DNA of 10,068 nt from Puniceicoccales bacterium (GTDB taxonomy: Bacteria > Verrucomicrobiota > Verrucomicrobiia > Opitutales > JAIRKQ01). The stretch spans positions 1 to 10,068 of the forward strand of contig JAITET010000011.1 of assembly GCA_031281895.1 (NCBI GenBank). The letters are read 5' to 3'. Below, piece by piece: positions 1 to 6,454 of this stretch (position 1 is the stretch's first letter; every line of letters starts with the position of its first letter). The notes under the pieces were generated by a model, which was not told the DNA's origin, did not search any database, and was given only the letters and a program-made list of their open reading frames with translations. The position numbers were made by a program, and so were the translations under genes.

Positions 1-354
1 AAAATACTGCCCTAACCGTTCAAAACTTCCTTCTTTTATTAACCACATAACTTAATCGAAGTTCGACCTTCTGTTTCCTTCCAAAATGTCAAGCTCATTC
101 TTATGAGTCCTGACCCTAGTTTACTCATTCCTTTCCCTTTTCCAATGCTTTTGTTCTGGCCTTTTAGGCTTTCGCTGGAAATTCTTGGTCCTATTCAGAA
201 ACATTTCTGAAACAACTTCTGCCAAAATCAAACTTCAAAATGAGATTCTTGGCTAACATTTTTGAGGGAACATTGAGGGATTGATCTTTTTCCAATGCTC
301 TGCTTTACGCTTCTCCGGTCGCCAGCCAGGCTTGAGTTTATATGGCTTACGTTC
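1..354. other. Region without a convincing gene, downstream of tRNA-Ala
   Basis: No open frame here has a credible start, ribosome binding site and family resemblance. Read on the minus strand, away from the tRNA, there are two short open stretches. The first runs out of the tRNA and contains RPEKRKAEHWKK. The second, nearer the left edge, contains RPEQKHWKRERNE and then a stop. Both DNA stretches share the 12-mer AGCATTGGAAAA. They could be a degenerate duplicated gene remnant, but they are too short to call. Small inverted repeats (ATGAGT at 103-108 with ACTCAT at 123-128) are within chance expectation. No terminator with a clear T-run follows the tRNA. Confidence 0.4.
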
Positions 355-430
355 TGGTGGAGTCGATCGGGATCGAACCGACGACCTCGTCATTGCGAAC
401 GACGCGCTCTACCAACTAAGCTACGACCCC
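355..430 (-). tRNA. tRNA-Ala (anticodon CGC), CCA encoded
   Basis: The minus strand folds as a standard 76-nt cloverleaf: 7-bp acceptor stem, D arm GCTT/GAGC with an 8-nt loop, anticodon stem CGTCG/TGACG with loop TTCGCAA, a 5-nt variable loop AGGTC, and T arm GTCGG-TTCGATC-CCGAT. The anticodon CGC (plus-strand positions 395-397) reads the alanine codon GCG. The acceptor stem carries the G3:U70 wobble pair, the alanine identity element, and discriminator A73. The 3' CCA is encoded (355-357). The gene has its own promoter just upstream and does not sit in an rRNA spacer, where tRNA-Ala usually has anticodon TGC. tRNA 3' ends often serve as integration sites, but no second copy of this 3' end is visible in the window. 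Confidence 0.97.
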
Positions 431-440
431 ACTTTAGAAA

Positions 441-468
441 AATATCAATACAATTTGCTAAATGTCAA
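441..468 (-). promoter_or_regulatory. Sigma-70-type promoter of tRNA-Ala
   Basis: On the minus strand a perfect TTGACA box (463-468) is followed after 16 nt by GATATT (441-446, 4 of 6 matches to TATAAT). A start about 7 nt further on would fall at about 434, just before the mature 5' end at 430. The geometry fits a dedicated stable-RNA promoter; this is inferred from consensus matching only. Confidence 0.6.
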
Positions 469-685
469 TATACCATCCGCGGAGGGTTATCTAAAATCGA
501 AAAGAAAATAAGTAAAAGAAGATGAACGGCAGGTGAACAAACGGGCAAAACTAACATGTCAAAGAAAATTTTGGATTACACATGTTTGAATGAATGTTTG
601 GTGAGAATTGTGCGTGGCAAAAACACCAGACAATGATTTTTTGTGTTGAAATGTTGCCATCGACAACTAAAGAGATGAGTAAGTT

Positions 686-1018
686 ATGAAAATTTCATTA
701 AGCAAGACTTTTATACGTGAATATCTCGAAAAATCGGAGGATGCTGAATTTGTTAACAGTGTTCATGAATTAATGTACGATATCGTGCAACATCCAACGA
801 CCGGGAAGGGTGATCCTCAACGGATAGCGGATGATGTAGCACCATCGAAGTCAGACGCGAAAGAGTGCGTGGAATTTGATACTGCCGATCGAGCAATAAA
901 TTTTCTTACACGCTTGACGGATATATTGAACTCTGAAGGCAATCAAGACCGGAAAGACAATATACATTATATCGTTGATTTGTTTTTTGAAGGATTAAAA
1001 GAAAGATTAGAAGATTGA
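686..1018 (+). CDS. Hypothetical protein, 110 aa
   Basis: I do not recognise this protein. It is acidic and probably mostly helical. An N-terminal stretch (about residues 1-35, with an amphipathic segment around FIREYLEKSEDAEFVNSVHELM) is followed by a polar Gly/Pro/Asp-rich linker (about 36-62) and a second helical part (about 63-110) ending in GLKERLED. No signal peptide, membrane segment, cysteine pattern or known motif is visible. The ATG at 686 has only a weak upstream purine stretch (AGAGATGAG, 671-679), so the start is moderately certain. It stands alone, with 255 bp to the tRNA on the left and a 166-bp gap to the convergent aminopeptidase on the right. A small secreted or regulatory protein is possible but nothing shows it. 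Confidence 0.65.
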   Translation: MKISLSKTFIREYLEKSEDAEFVNSVHELMYDIVQHPTTGKGDPQRIADDVAPSKSDAKECVEFDTADRAINFLTRLTDILNSEGNQDRKDNIHYIVDLFFEGLKERLED

Positions 1019-1184
1019 TTTCGTCTGGCATGTTAGCGGAATCTAACGGGATAGAAAACAAAGAAATTCTCAGCAATTCTTTGGGAAAAAACAAAACAGG
1101 GGAAAGGGTAGAAGGTATAGTTGTTTTTTCTGTTCTTCCATCCCTGCCGCTTGCTCTTTTATCTTTTATTTAAACTTATGAGTC

Positions 1185-2309
1185 CTAATCCTGGATTAGA
1201 TTTTCAGGGTTTAACCTTTGCAGGTCGGTTGGAATGAACAGCCCATCCCGCCGGATTAGTTCTCCGTCGAAGTATATTTCGCCGCCACCACATTCCTTGC
1301 GTTGGATGCAAACCAGATCCCAGTGTATTTGCGAACGGTTGCCATTGTCTGCCTCTTCATAGGCTTGGCCAGGGGTAAAATGGAAAGATCCTGCGATCTT
1401 TTCATCGAATAAAATGTCACATACTGGATTTAGAATATGCGGGTTAAGCCCAAATGCAAACTCGCCAACATAGCGGCTCCCTTCATCGGCGTCTAAAATT
1501 TTGTTCATGGCATTCGTTTTATTTCCAGCATTCCCTGCGACGATCTTGCCATCCCTAAATTCTAGGCGAATGTTTTCAAAGGGAATCCCTTGGTAGACCG
1601 TTGGGGTATTGTACTGAATTATTCCATTGACTGAATTTTTGACGGGAGCCGTAAATACCTCCCCATCCGGAATATTGTGGTGCCCTCCACAGGGAATCGC
1701 GGGAATGCCCTTTATGGAAAATGATAAATCGGTACCGTTGCCAACGATTTGGATTCTATCCGCAGCTTCCATGCGTTTTTTTAGAAATGCCATGCCCATT
1801 TCCATTCTGGAATAGTCCATGGTGCAGACCCGGAAGAAAAAATCCTCAAATTCATCGGTACTCATCTTGGCCTGCTGGGCAAAACCATCGCTGGGCCAAC
1901 GGAGAATTACCCATTTTGTTTTTTGAACGCGCCAATCTTGGACCGGGCGCATAATCCTATCTATCATCATACGTTGTTCCTGAGCAACATCCGACTGATA
2001 AAATGCATTATTCCCACCGCGAAATGCAATGAATGCTTGCATCTTTTTCATCTCATCCAGTGATACTTCACCGATGCTTGCAAAAGCTTCTTCGGAAAGA
2101 ATCTTATTTTGGGCACGGGCGATTTTGTTGGATTGCGACCGCAGAAACGGAACCCCGCCCCTGTCATGGATAGCCTGGATCAGAGCAATCGTCATGTCGT
2201 CGGGAATATCGACACTATTTACCAGGACCCGCTCACCTTTTTGTAAATTTATTGAAAATTCAACCAGCGTTCTAGCTAACTTTTCATATCTTTCGTCATT
2301 TTTTAACAT
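1185..2309 (-). CDS. M29-family metallo-aminopeptidase (AmpS/PepS/aminopeptidase T type)
   Basis: Cytosolic dinuclear-metal exopeptidase that removes N-terminal residues from peptides, typical of peptide turnover. The 374-aa product is slightly shorter than the roughly 400-410 aa usual for peptidase family M29. All six expected metal ligands can be placed: E217 (DGEVFTAP), E283 (VGEFAFG), H310 (SFHFTPGQAY), Y317 of the same motif, and H329 and D331 (QIHWDLV). The 66-residue E-E spacing, the 7-residue H-Y spacing and the H-x-D pair match the family pattern; the Y-to-HxD distance is about 12, shorter than in longer members. The N-terminus (ARTLVEFSINLQKGERVLV) aligns well with family starts, so the ATG at 2309 is reasonable although no clear ribosome binding site precedes it. 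It lies 94 bp downstream of the DJ-1 gene on the same strand and may be co-transcribed or have its own promoter. Confidence 0.93.
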   Translation of the reverse strand: MLKNDERYEKLARTLVEFSINLQKGERVLVNSVDIPDDMTIALIQAIHDRGGVPFLRSQSNKIARAQNKILSEEAFASIGEVSLDEMKKMQAFIAFRGGNNAFYQSDVAQEQRMMIDRIMRPVQDWRVQKTKWVILRWPSDGFAQQAKMSTDEFEDFFFRVCTMDYSRMEMGMAFLKKRMEAADRIQIVGNGTDLSFSIKGIPAIPCGGHHNIPDGEVFTAPVKNSVNGIIQYNTPTVYQGIPFENIRLEFRDGKIVAGNAGNKTNAMNKILDADEGSRYVGEFAFGLNPHILNPVCDILFDEKIAGSFHFTPGQAYEEADNGNRSQIHWDLVCIQRKECGGGEIYFDGELIRRDGLFIPTDLQRLNPENLIQD

Positions 2310-2322
2310 AAGTGATAGGTAT

Positions 2323-2352
2323 CATATACTATACGAAGTTGACAAATGGCAA
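2323..2352 (-). promoter_or_regulatory. Possible promoter of the M29 aminopeptidase
   Basis: On the minus strand TTGCCA (2347-2352, 5 of 6 to TTGACA) is followed after 18 nt by TATATG (2323-2328, 4 of 6 to TATAAT). It would start a transcript with a leader of roughly ten bases before the ATG at 2309. Other box choices are possible in this AT-rich gap, so this is tentative. Confidence 0.3.
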
Positions 2353-2403
2353 ATAAAAAAACAAAATGGCCGAAGCTTCTCCTATATCGTCGTGTGATAT
2401 TTT

Positions 2404-2946
2404 TTAAAAAAATAGATCCCTTTTTATTTTTGACGCCATTGATTCTCCGTGTAAATGTTTGATGATGGCAAATGCAAATTCTGCCGCTGCTCCGGGCCCC
2501 TTGGCTGTTATAAAATGATGGTCGACGACAACAAGTTCATTTTTGTCAGCATTTGTTAGGACATCATATGTGCATGGATGGGCACAATGATTTACATTTT
2601 TTAAAACTCCTGCATTTTGTAAAATTAATGGGGCTGCACATATCGCACATATCAATTTGCCCGCCCCGTGAAAGGAGCGCACCAAGTTGAGAACCGCCAC
2701 ATCATCTCTTAGGGAAAAAGAACTAGGGCCGCCGGGTAAAATTAGGCCATCGAAATTTGACACCAAAATCTTATCAACGGTCGTATCGGCAACTAATTTA
2801 ATATTATGTGCACCGTTTACCCTAACATCCACATGGGCAGAAACAAGAGAAACATCAACCCCACATCTCAATAAAATATCGACGGGGGTTATTAGTTCAA
2901 TTTCTTCTACACCATTTCCGAAGAGACAACAAAGCTTTTTACTCAT
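2404..2946 (-). CDS. DJ-1/PfpI (ThiJ/YajL-like) family protein
   Basis: The 180-aa product has the length and motif order of the DJ-1/YajL branch of the class I glutamine amidotransferase-like fold. The nucleophile-elbow cysteine is C103 in ICAICAAP (compare AAICAGP in DJ-1). The acidic partner is E17 in NGVEEIELITPVDILLRCG, equivalent to DJ-1 E18. H123 in AHPCTYD matches DJ-1 H126, and KGPGAAAEFAFAI matches the C-terminal RGPGTSFEFALAI block. Members are linked to oxidative or carbonyl stress protection, glyoxalase or deglycase activity, or chaperone function; which applies here cannot be told from sequence. The gene starts 17 nt after the stop of the acidic-protein gene, so it is probably in the same transcription unit. 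AAGGAT, overlapping that stop, lies about 14 nt before the ATG, a longer spacing than usual. Confidence 0.93.
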   Translation of the reverse strand: MSKKLCCLFGNGVEEIELITPVDILLRCGVDVSLVSAHVDVRVNGAHNIKLVADTTVDKILVSNFDGLILPGGPSSFSLRDDVAVLNLVRSFHGAGKLICAICAAPLILQNAGVLKNVNHCAHPCTYDVLTNADKNELVVVDHHFITAKGPGAAAEFAFAIIKHLHGESMASKIKRDLFF

Positions 2947-2963
2947 GTCCCATGAGCTTATCC

Positions 2964-3599
2964 TTATTTATGGTCTTTGTCTACTTTTTTCGATGAAAAA
3001 GGATTTTCATCTCCATCCGAGCCATCCGCTGCCGATGCGCCGGTCGTTGGTTTAAAAGATGATGAAGCAGCAGCCGACATGGCTGAAATTTTATTTAACA
3101 GGCTGTCTAAGGATTTTGTTACACTTTTGAGTGCTGAAAATATTTTTGTCTTATTGTCATCGGTGGTGGCATATTTTCCAATTTTGTTTATTCTAGCAGC
3201 AACATTTGCAATGGTTTCTCCTGGATATTTGTCCAGGTCGTCTGGAATACCATCCCCATCGACATCATTGATCACAGCAAAAATAGTCTGAACTTCTTCC
3301 TTTCCTTCTTTCATCAACCTATCACCCGGAGCTTGTCCTATTTGATCCAGCCTTTCTTGCACATTTCTTACCATGTCAGGCAAATCGTTGGTCCGGGTTG
3401 GAGGCACTTGGGTTACTGCCACGGCCACATCACCATCCCTGGCCTCGATGGAAGGTGGTGGTGTGCCTGCCCCGAGTAAACTAGCCACCGTACTGGTGGA
3501 TGGTTCATATATGACTATTGGGATTTCCTTAGGATCCTGAACCTTTTCGGCATTGCTTGTTTTATCTAATTCGTTAATATCAGTGTCAAACCTATTCAT
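2964..3599 (-). CDS. Acidic protein with a calcium-loop motif, candidate type III substrate (211 aa)
   Basis: Function not recognised. From the ATG at 3599 the protein has a polar, disordered N-terminal half rich in Pro, Thr, Ser and Asp. A single DVDGDGIPDDLD motif follows (residues about 112-123), matching the calcium-binding loop of thrombospondin type 3 repeats. Next comes a helical segment (about 124-178, INKIGKYATTDDNKTKIFSALKS region) and a Ser/Ala/Asp-rich tail ending KVDKDHK. There is no signal peptide or membrane segment. The start at 3599 is chosen because GGAAAG stands 7 nt upstream and the gap to the chaperone stop is 2 nt; an in-frame ATG at 3614 would add five residues (MESII) and overlap the chaperone gene by 13 nt. 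Its position directly after a CesT-like chaperone suggests it is that chaperone's secreted partner; this is inference from gene order. Confidence 0.75.
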   Translation of the reverse strand: MNRFDTDINELDKTSNAEKVQDPKEIPIVIYEPSTSTVASLLGAGTPPPSIEARDGDVAVAVTQVPPTRTNDLPDMVRNVQERLDQIGQAPGDRLMKEGKEEVQTIFAVINDVDGDGIPDDLDKYPGETIANVAARINKIGKYATTDDNKTKIFSALKSVTKSLDSLLNKISAMSAAASSSFKPTTGASAADGSDGDENPFSSKKVDKDHK

Positions 3600-3601
3600 A
3601 A

Positions 3602-4108
3602 TTATACTTTCCATTTACCATTGTTAGATACGGTACGGCGTGTTTTCATTTCCATATCGATATCATCTTCTGTTAATGATGTTTGTTCTATTAACTCTCT
3701 TACGAGTTTTCCCAGATCTCTTTCAGCTCTGTCAGCTGTCTTTATGAAATTACTTAAAATGTTCGAAAAAGCTACTTCATCGAGTGCTTCCATAGATCGA
3801 GTATAGGATAGAACAATATTTTGCGTCTTAGCGTCTAGTCCAAAAGTTGCCTGATTATATGTAATTCCGCACAGATTGAACTCTAAGATTTTTTCAAAAA
3901 ACTCTTCGCTGCACCCATAGGGAACTCTACAAATCGGTGAATAAAAATAAACAACTTCGCTGTGTTTAGGCAATTCAATCACATATTCTCTCTGTCCATT
4001 ATCTGTCCGAAGGACACAGAGTCCATTTTTATCAAGGAATAACTTACTTCCTATCCTGCTTCCTGCAACTTGCAGATAACGATCTAATGCCTTGTGATGT
4101 GCAACCAT
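3602..4108 (-). CDS. CesT/Tir-type type III secretion chaperone family protein
   Basis: Class I type III secretion chaperones are small acidic dimers that bind the N-terminal region of effectors in the cytosol and deliver them to the secretion ATPase. The 168-aa product fits the family in length and block order: a helix (HKALDRYLQVAGSRIG, about 5-20), strands around LFLDKNGLCVLRTDNG (23-38) and EYVIELPKHSEVVYFYSPI (41-59), helix EEFFEKILEFN (68-78), then TFGLDAKTQNIVLSYTRSM (88-106, the family's 'gl(d)...v.l......l' block) and a long C-terminal helix (about 108-142). An added basic tail ends GKWKV. The ATG at 4108 is chosen because AGGAG lies 6 nt upstream; a TTG at 4114 abuts that site and is unlikely. 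It is the first gene of a minus-strand run with the acidic protein and DJ-1. No cognate effector can be proved. Confidence 0.82.
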   Translation of the reverse strand: MVAHHKALDRYLQVAGSRIGSKLFLDKNGLCVLRTDNGQREYVIELPKHSEVVYFYSPICRVPYGCSEEFFEKILEFNLCGITYNQATFGLDAKTQNIVLSYTRSMEALDEVAFSNILSNFIKTADRAERDLGKLVRELIEQTSLTEDDIDMEMKTRRTVSNNGKWKV

Positions 4109-4127
4109 TAACAACTCCTACTGTTTA

Positions 4128-4156
4128 ATTTTAAAAATTGGACCATAAACTGTAAA
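4128..4156 (-). promoter_or_regulatory. Promoter of the chaperone operon
   Basis: On the minus strand TTTACA (4151-4156) is followed by exactly 17 nt and TAAAAT (4128-4133); each box matches the sigma-70 consensus at 5 of 6 positions. A start near 4121 gives a short leader carrying the AGGAG site (4115-4119). Immediately upstream of the -35 box is a small dyad AAGATT-GAT-AATCTT (4160-4174), which could be an operator or chance in AT-rich DNA. Confidence 0.6.
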
Positions 4157-4198
4157 GAAAAGATTGATAATCTTATTTAAAACACATACCAAAGACTA

Positions 4199-4894
4199 GT
4201 GTCAAGCTTTTTTGATAAGTCTATAAATTATGGGCATCGCTGCAGACTACGGAACAAGTTTGTACGCTCAGGGTTCACAAATTTTAGCAAACATGAAATC
4301 GTTGAGCTATTGCTAACCCTAAGTATTCCCAGAAAAGATGTAAAAATAATTGCTAAGACGCTGTTGAAGACGTTTGGTTCGATAAAGGGAATTTTCGATG
4401 CTAGCATCTCCGATTTAGTACAAATAAAAGGAATTGGTGATTCGACGGCCATTGCGTTGAAAATCATTCGATCCGTTAATAACCTATATTTACAGGAACA
4501 ACTTGAGGATACACCGATTTTCAATTCCGTCGAAAAGGTATCTACGCTGTGGAAAAATAGACTATCGAATTTAACAGTCGAAGTCCTTGAGGTGGCCTAC
4601 CTAGATTCATCGTTGCGACTCATGAGAGATGGAATCGAACGATTGGAAACAGGAACGATTGTGGCAACGGCGGTGTACCCCAGAAAAATAGCAGAGGCTG
4701 CCCTGCGGCGTGGAGCAAGAGCGATAATGCTGGCTCACAACCATCCCAGCGGTCCTGCCGAACCGTCCGATTGCGATGAACGCAATACCAGGACAATAAA
4801 AATAGCCCTACAATATTTGGACATAAAACTCGTAGACCATATAATCGTCGCCACCAACGGAACATTTTCTTTCAGAGAAAATGGGTTACTGTAG
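4199..4894 (+). CDS. radC: RadC-family JAMM-domain protein
   Basis: RadC proteins carry an N-terminal helix-hairpin-helix region and a C-terminal JAB1/MPN (JAMM) metal-binding domain. Despite the name, a direct role in recombination repair is not established for the family. The 231-aa product shows GHRCRLRNKF near the start (12-21), the HEIVELLLTLSIPRKDVKIIAK block (32-53), the hairpin motif IKGIGDSTA (76-84), and the JAMM signature AHNHPSG..EPSDCD with H180, H182, S190 and D193. ETGTIVATAVYPRKI (150-164) precedes it as usual. The start is a GTG at 4199 with no clear ribosome binding site; it leaves the expected short extension before GHR. The gene diverges from the chaperone operon and ends 4 nt from the end of convergent glgA. 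RadC genes are common in both chromosomes and mobile elements; nothing else here marks an element. Confidence 0.95.
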   Translation: MSSFFDKSINYGHRCRLRNKFVRSGFTNFSKHEIVELLLTLSIPRKDVKIIAKTLLKTFGSIKGIFDASISDLVQIKGIGDSTAIALKIIRSVNNLYLQEQLEDTPIFNSVEKVSTLWKNRLSNLTVEVLEVAYLDSSLRLMRDGIERLETGTIVATAVYPRKIAEAALRRGARAIMLAHNHPSGPAEPSDCDERNTRTIKIALQYLDIKLVDHIIVATNGTFSFRENGLL

Positions 4895-4898
4895 CTCT

Positions 4899-6359
4899 TT
4901 AGTCTAATTGTTGTGACTTTCCTATGGCTGCGATATATATATTTTCATATTCTTTGGCGGATTTTGACCAAGAAAAATCCTTTTTCATCGCCGATTGCCG
5001 CAATTTTTCAAAATCTTTAGGGCGATCGTAGTAGGTGGCACATGCCCATCCTATGGAATTATACAGTGCTGAATTTGTCAAATCATTGAAAACAAACCCC
5101 GTTCCCGTTCCGGTTAATTCATCGTAATTATCGACGGTATCAATTAGCCCGCCCGTAGCATGTACGATTGGTAAGCTTCCATAGATCATAGAGTACATTT
5201 GACTCAATCCACATGGTTCATATCTACTTGGCATGACAAAGAAGTCACTTCCTGCTTCTATCAAATGGGAAAGTCGTTCATCAAAGCCAACCCGCACGGA
5301 AATTTGGCCTCCAAACTGAGACATCATATCCTTCAATCTCCATTCCAAATGCTGGTCGCCGGATCCCAATACGGCAAATTGGACGTTCATATTTTTTAGA
5401 ACATCCGGTAAGATGTCACAGAGAATATCCAGTCCCTTTTGATGAAAAAATCTAGAAACCACACCGAAAATCGGAATATTTGAATTATTGGCTAATCCAA
5501 GTTCCCGTTGCAAATGTTGTTTGCATGTTTTTTTCCCTCCCAACGACTGTGCCGAAAAGTTTTCTGGCAAAAATTTATCCGTTGCTGGATTCCAGATATC
5601 CGTATCCACACCGTTACAAATACCGACCAAATCCTTTGCCCGATATTTCAGGACATCATCCAGACCATATCCATATTCTACTGTCTTAATTTCTTCAGCA
5701 TATGTCTTGCTTACGGTTGTAATTTTATCGGCAAACTGCAATGCTCCCTTCATAACATTTACGGCACCACATGCTTCCATGGCGAATGGATGCCAATAGT
5801 GATTATACAATCCCGTAAATTGCAATAATTCCTTACTGGCGTATCCATGATGAGCTATGTTGTGAATGGTAAAAATTGACTTCGTGTCGTTTAAAATGTT
5901 CGGTTTGGTATGCAAGCTCAAGAGAGCTGGAATTATGCCCGTTGGCCAATCATTTGTGTGTATGATATCGGGAGCCCAGTTTAGAAACGGACACATATCG
6001 ATGACGGCTCGACAAAAAAATGCAAAACGTTCCCAGTTGTCATGGTATCCATGTCCAAATTCTCCATAAACCCCATAGCGAGCAAAATATCTATCGAATT
6101 CGATGAAATAAATCGGAATATTTTCATATTTCGTCTGCAATAATTGGGAAAATTCCACACCATACCCCATGTTAATAATCATGAGACCTTCGACAACCTC
6201 ACACTTGGAAACGTAATTTATGGAACCGTATTTCGGCAAAACAATGCGCACATCATGGCCCATTTTCTGCAAGGCAGCTGCCAAAGAAGGTACAACGTCA
6301 CCCAGTCCTCCAACCTTGGCGTATGGACTACACTCAGGGGTTGCGAATAATATTTTCAT
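4899..6359 (-). CDS. glgA: Glycogen synthase (ADP-glucose type, GT5)
   Basis: Cytosolic glycosyltransferase that adds glucose from ADP-glucose to the growing alpha-1,4-glucan chain. The 486-aa product is full length (E. coli GlgA has 477). Key motifs sit at nearly the same positions as in E. coli: the nucleotide-sugar site KVGGLGD with K15, HTNDW with D137, TIHNIAHHG with H166, the phosphate-binding SRFFHQKG with R303 and K308, and PSRYEPCGLSQMYSM with catalytic-site E381, followed by ATGGLIDTV. The C-terminus (FSWSKSAKEYENIY) is the usual family ending. No other glycogen gene (glgB, glgC, glgP) is in the window, so glgA is not in a classical glg operon here. It ends 4 nt from the end of convergent radC. 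The ATG at 6359 has no good ribosome binding site, and the predicted promoter gives almost no leader. Confidence 0.97.
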   Translation of the reverse strand: MKILFATPECSPYAKVGGLGDVVPSLAAALQKMGHDVRIVLPKYGSINYVSKCEVVEGLMIINMGYGVEFSQLLQTKYENIPIYFIEFDRYFARYGVYGEFGHGYHDNWERFAFFCRAVIDMCPFLNWAPDIIHTNDWPTGIIPALLSLHTKPNILNDTKSIFTIHNIAHHGYASKELLQFTGLYNHYWHPFAMEACGAVNVMKGALQFADKITTVSKTYAEEIKTVEYGYGLDDVLKYRAKDLVGICNGVDTDIWNPATDKFLPENFSAQSLGGKKTCKQHLQRELGLANNSNIPIFGVVSRFFHQKGLDILCDILPDVLKNMNVQFAVLGSGDQHLEWRLKDMMSQFGGQISVRVGFDERLSHLIEAGSDFFVMPSRYEPCGLSQMYSMIYGSLPIVHATGGLIDTVDNYDELTGTGTGFVFNDLTNSALYNSIGWACATYYDRPKDFEKLRQSAMKKDFSWSKSAKEYENIYIAAIGKSQQLD

Positions 6360-6371
6360 GGGTCCATATTA

Positions 6372-6394
6372 AATGGCAATAGGCAGATTGTCAA
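6372..6394 (-). promoter_or_regulatory. Promoter of glgA with a very short leader
   Basis: On the minus strand a perfect TTGACA (6389-6394) is followed by TAATAT after 17 nt (4 of 6) or TTTAAT after 15 nt (5 of 6). Either choice puts the transcript start within a few bases of the glgA ATG, hinting at a leaderless or nearly leaderless mRNA. That agrees with the missing ribosome binding site but is inference. Confidence 0.45.
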
Positions 6395-6399
6395 AAAAA

Positions 6400-6427
6400 T
6401 TGACATTTTTATTGTGATATGTAAACT
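6400..6427 (+). promoter_or_regulatory. Promoter of the 924-residue gene
   Basis: A perfect TTGACA (6400-6405) is followed after 16 nt by TAAACT (6422-6427, 4 of 6). The expected start near 6434 leaves a leader of about 20 nt containing GGAGG at 6440-6444. The -35 box is separated by only five A residues from the oppositely oriented -35 box of glgA, forming TGTCAA-AAAAA-TTGACA (6389-6405). Confidence 0.5.
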
Positions 6428-6454
6428 TTACTCACAAATGGAGGTATATTTTTT

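Noticed and set aside
281..525. Two overlapping plus-strand reading frames of about 76 aa across the tRNA
   Set aside because: They are antisense translations of the tRNA-Ala gene; peptides such as DRTDDLVIANDALYQLSYDP and SGSNRRPRHCERRALPT are a well-known artefact of reading tRNA genes backwards.
1106..1144. Possible terminator hairpin between the 110-aa gene and the aminopeptidase
   Set aside because: The stem (GGG-TA-GAAG with CTTC-CAT-CCC) has an internal mismatch and a 20-nt loop, and no clean T-run follows on either strand.
101..1197. Shared string TTATGAGTCCT at 101-111 and 1177-1187
   Set aside because: The match is short and the flanks diverge quickly; such a repeat is expected by chance, and one copy covers the aminopeptidase stop region.
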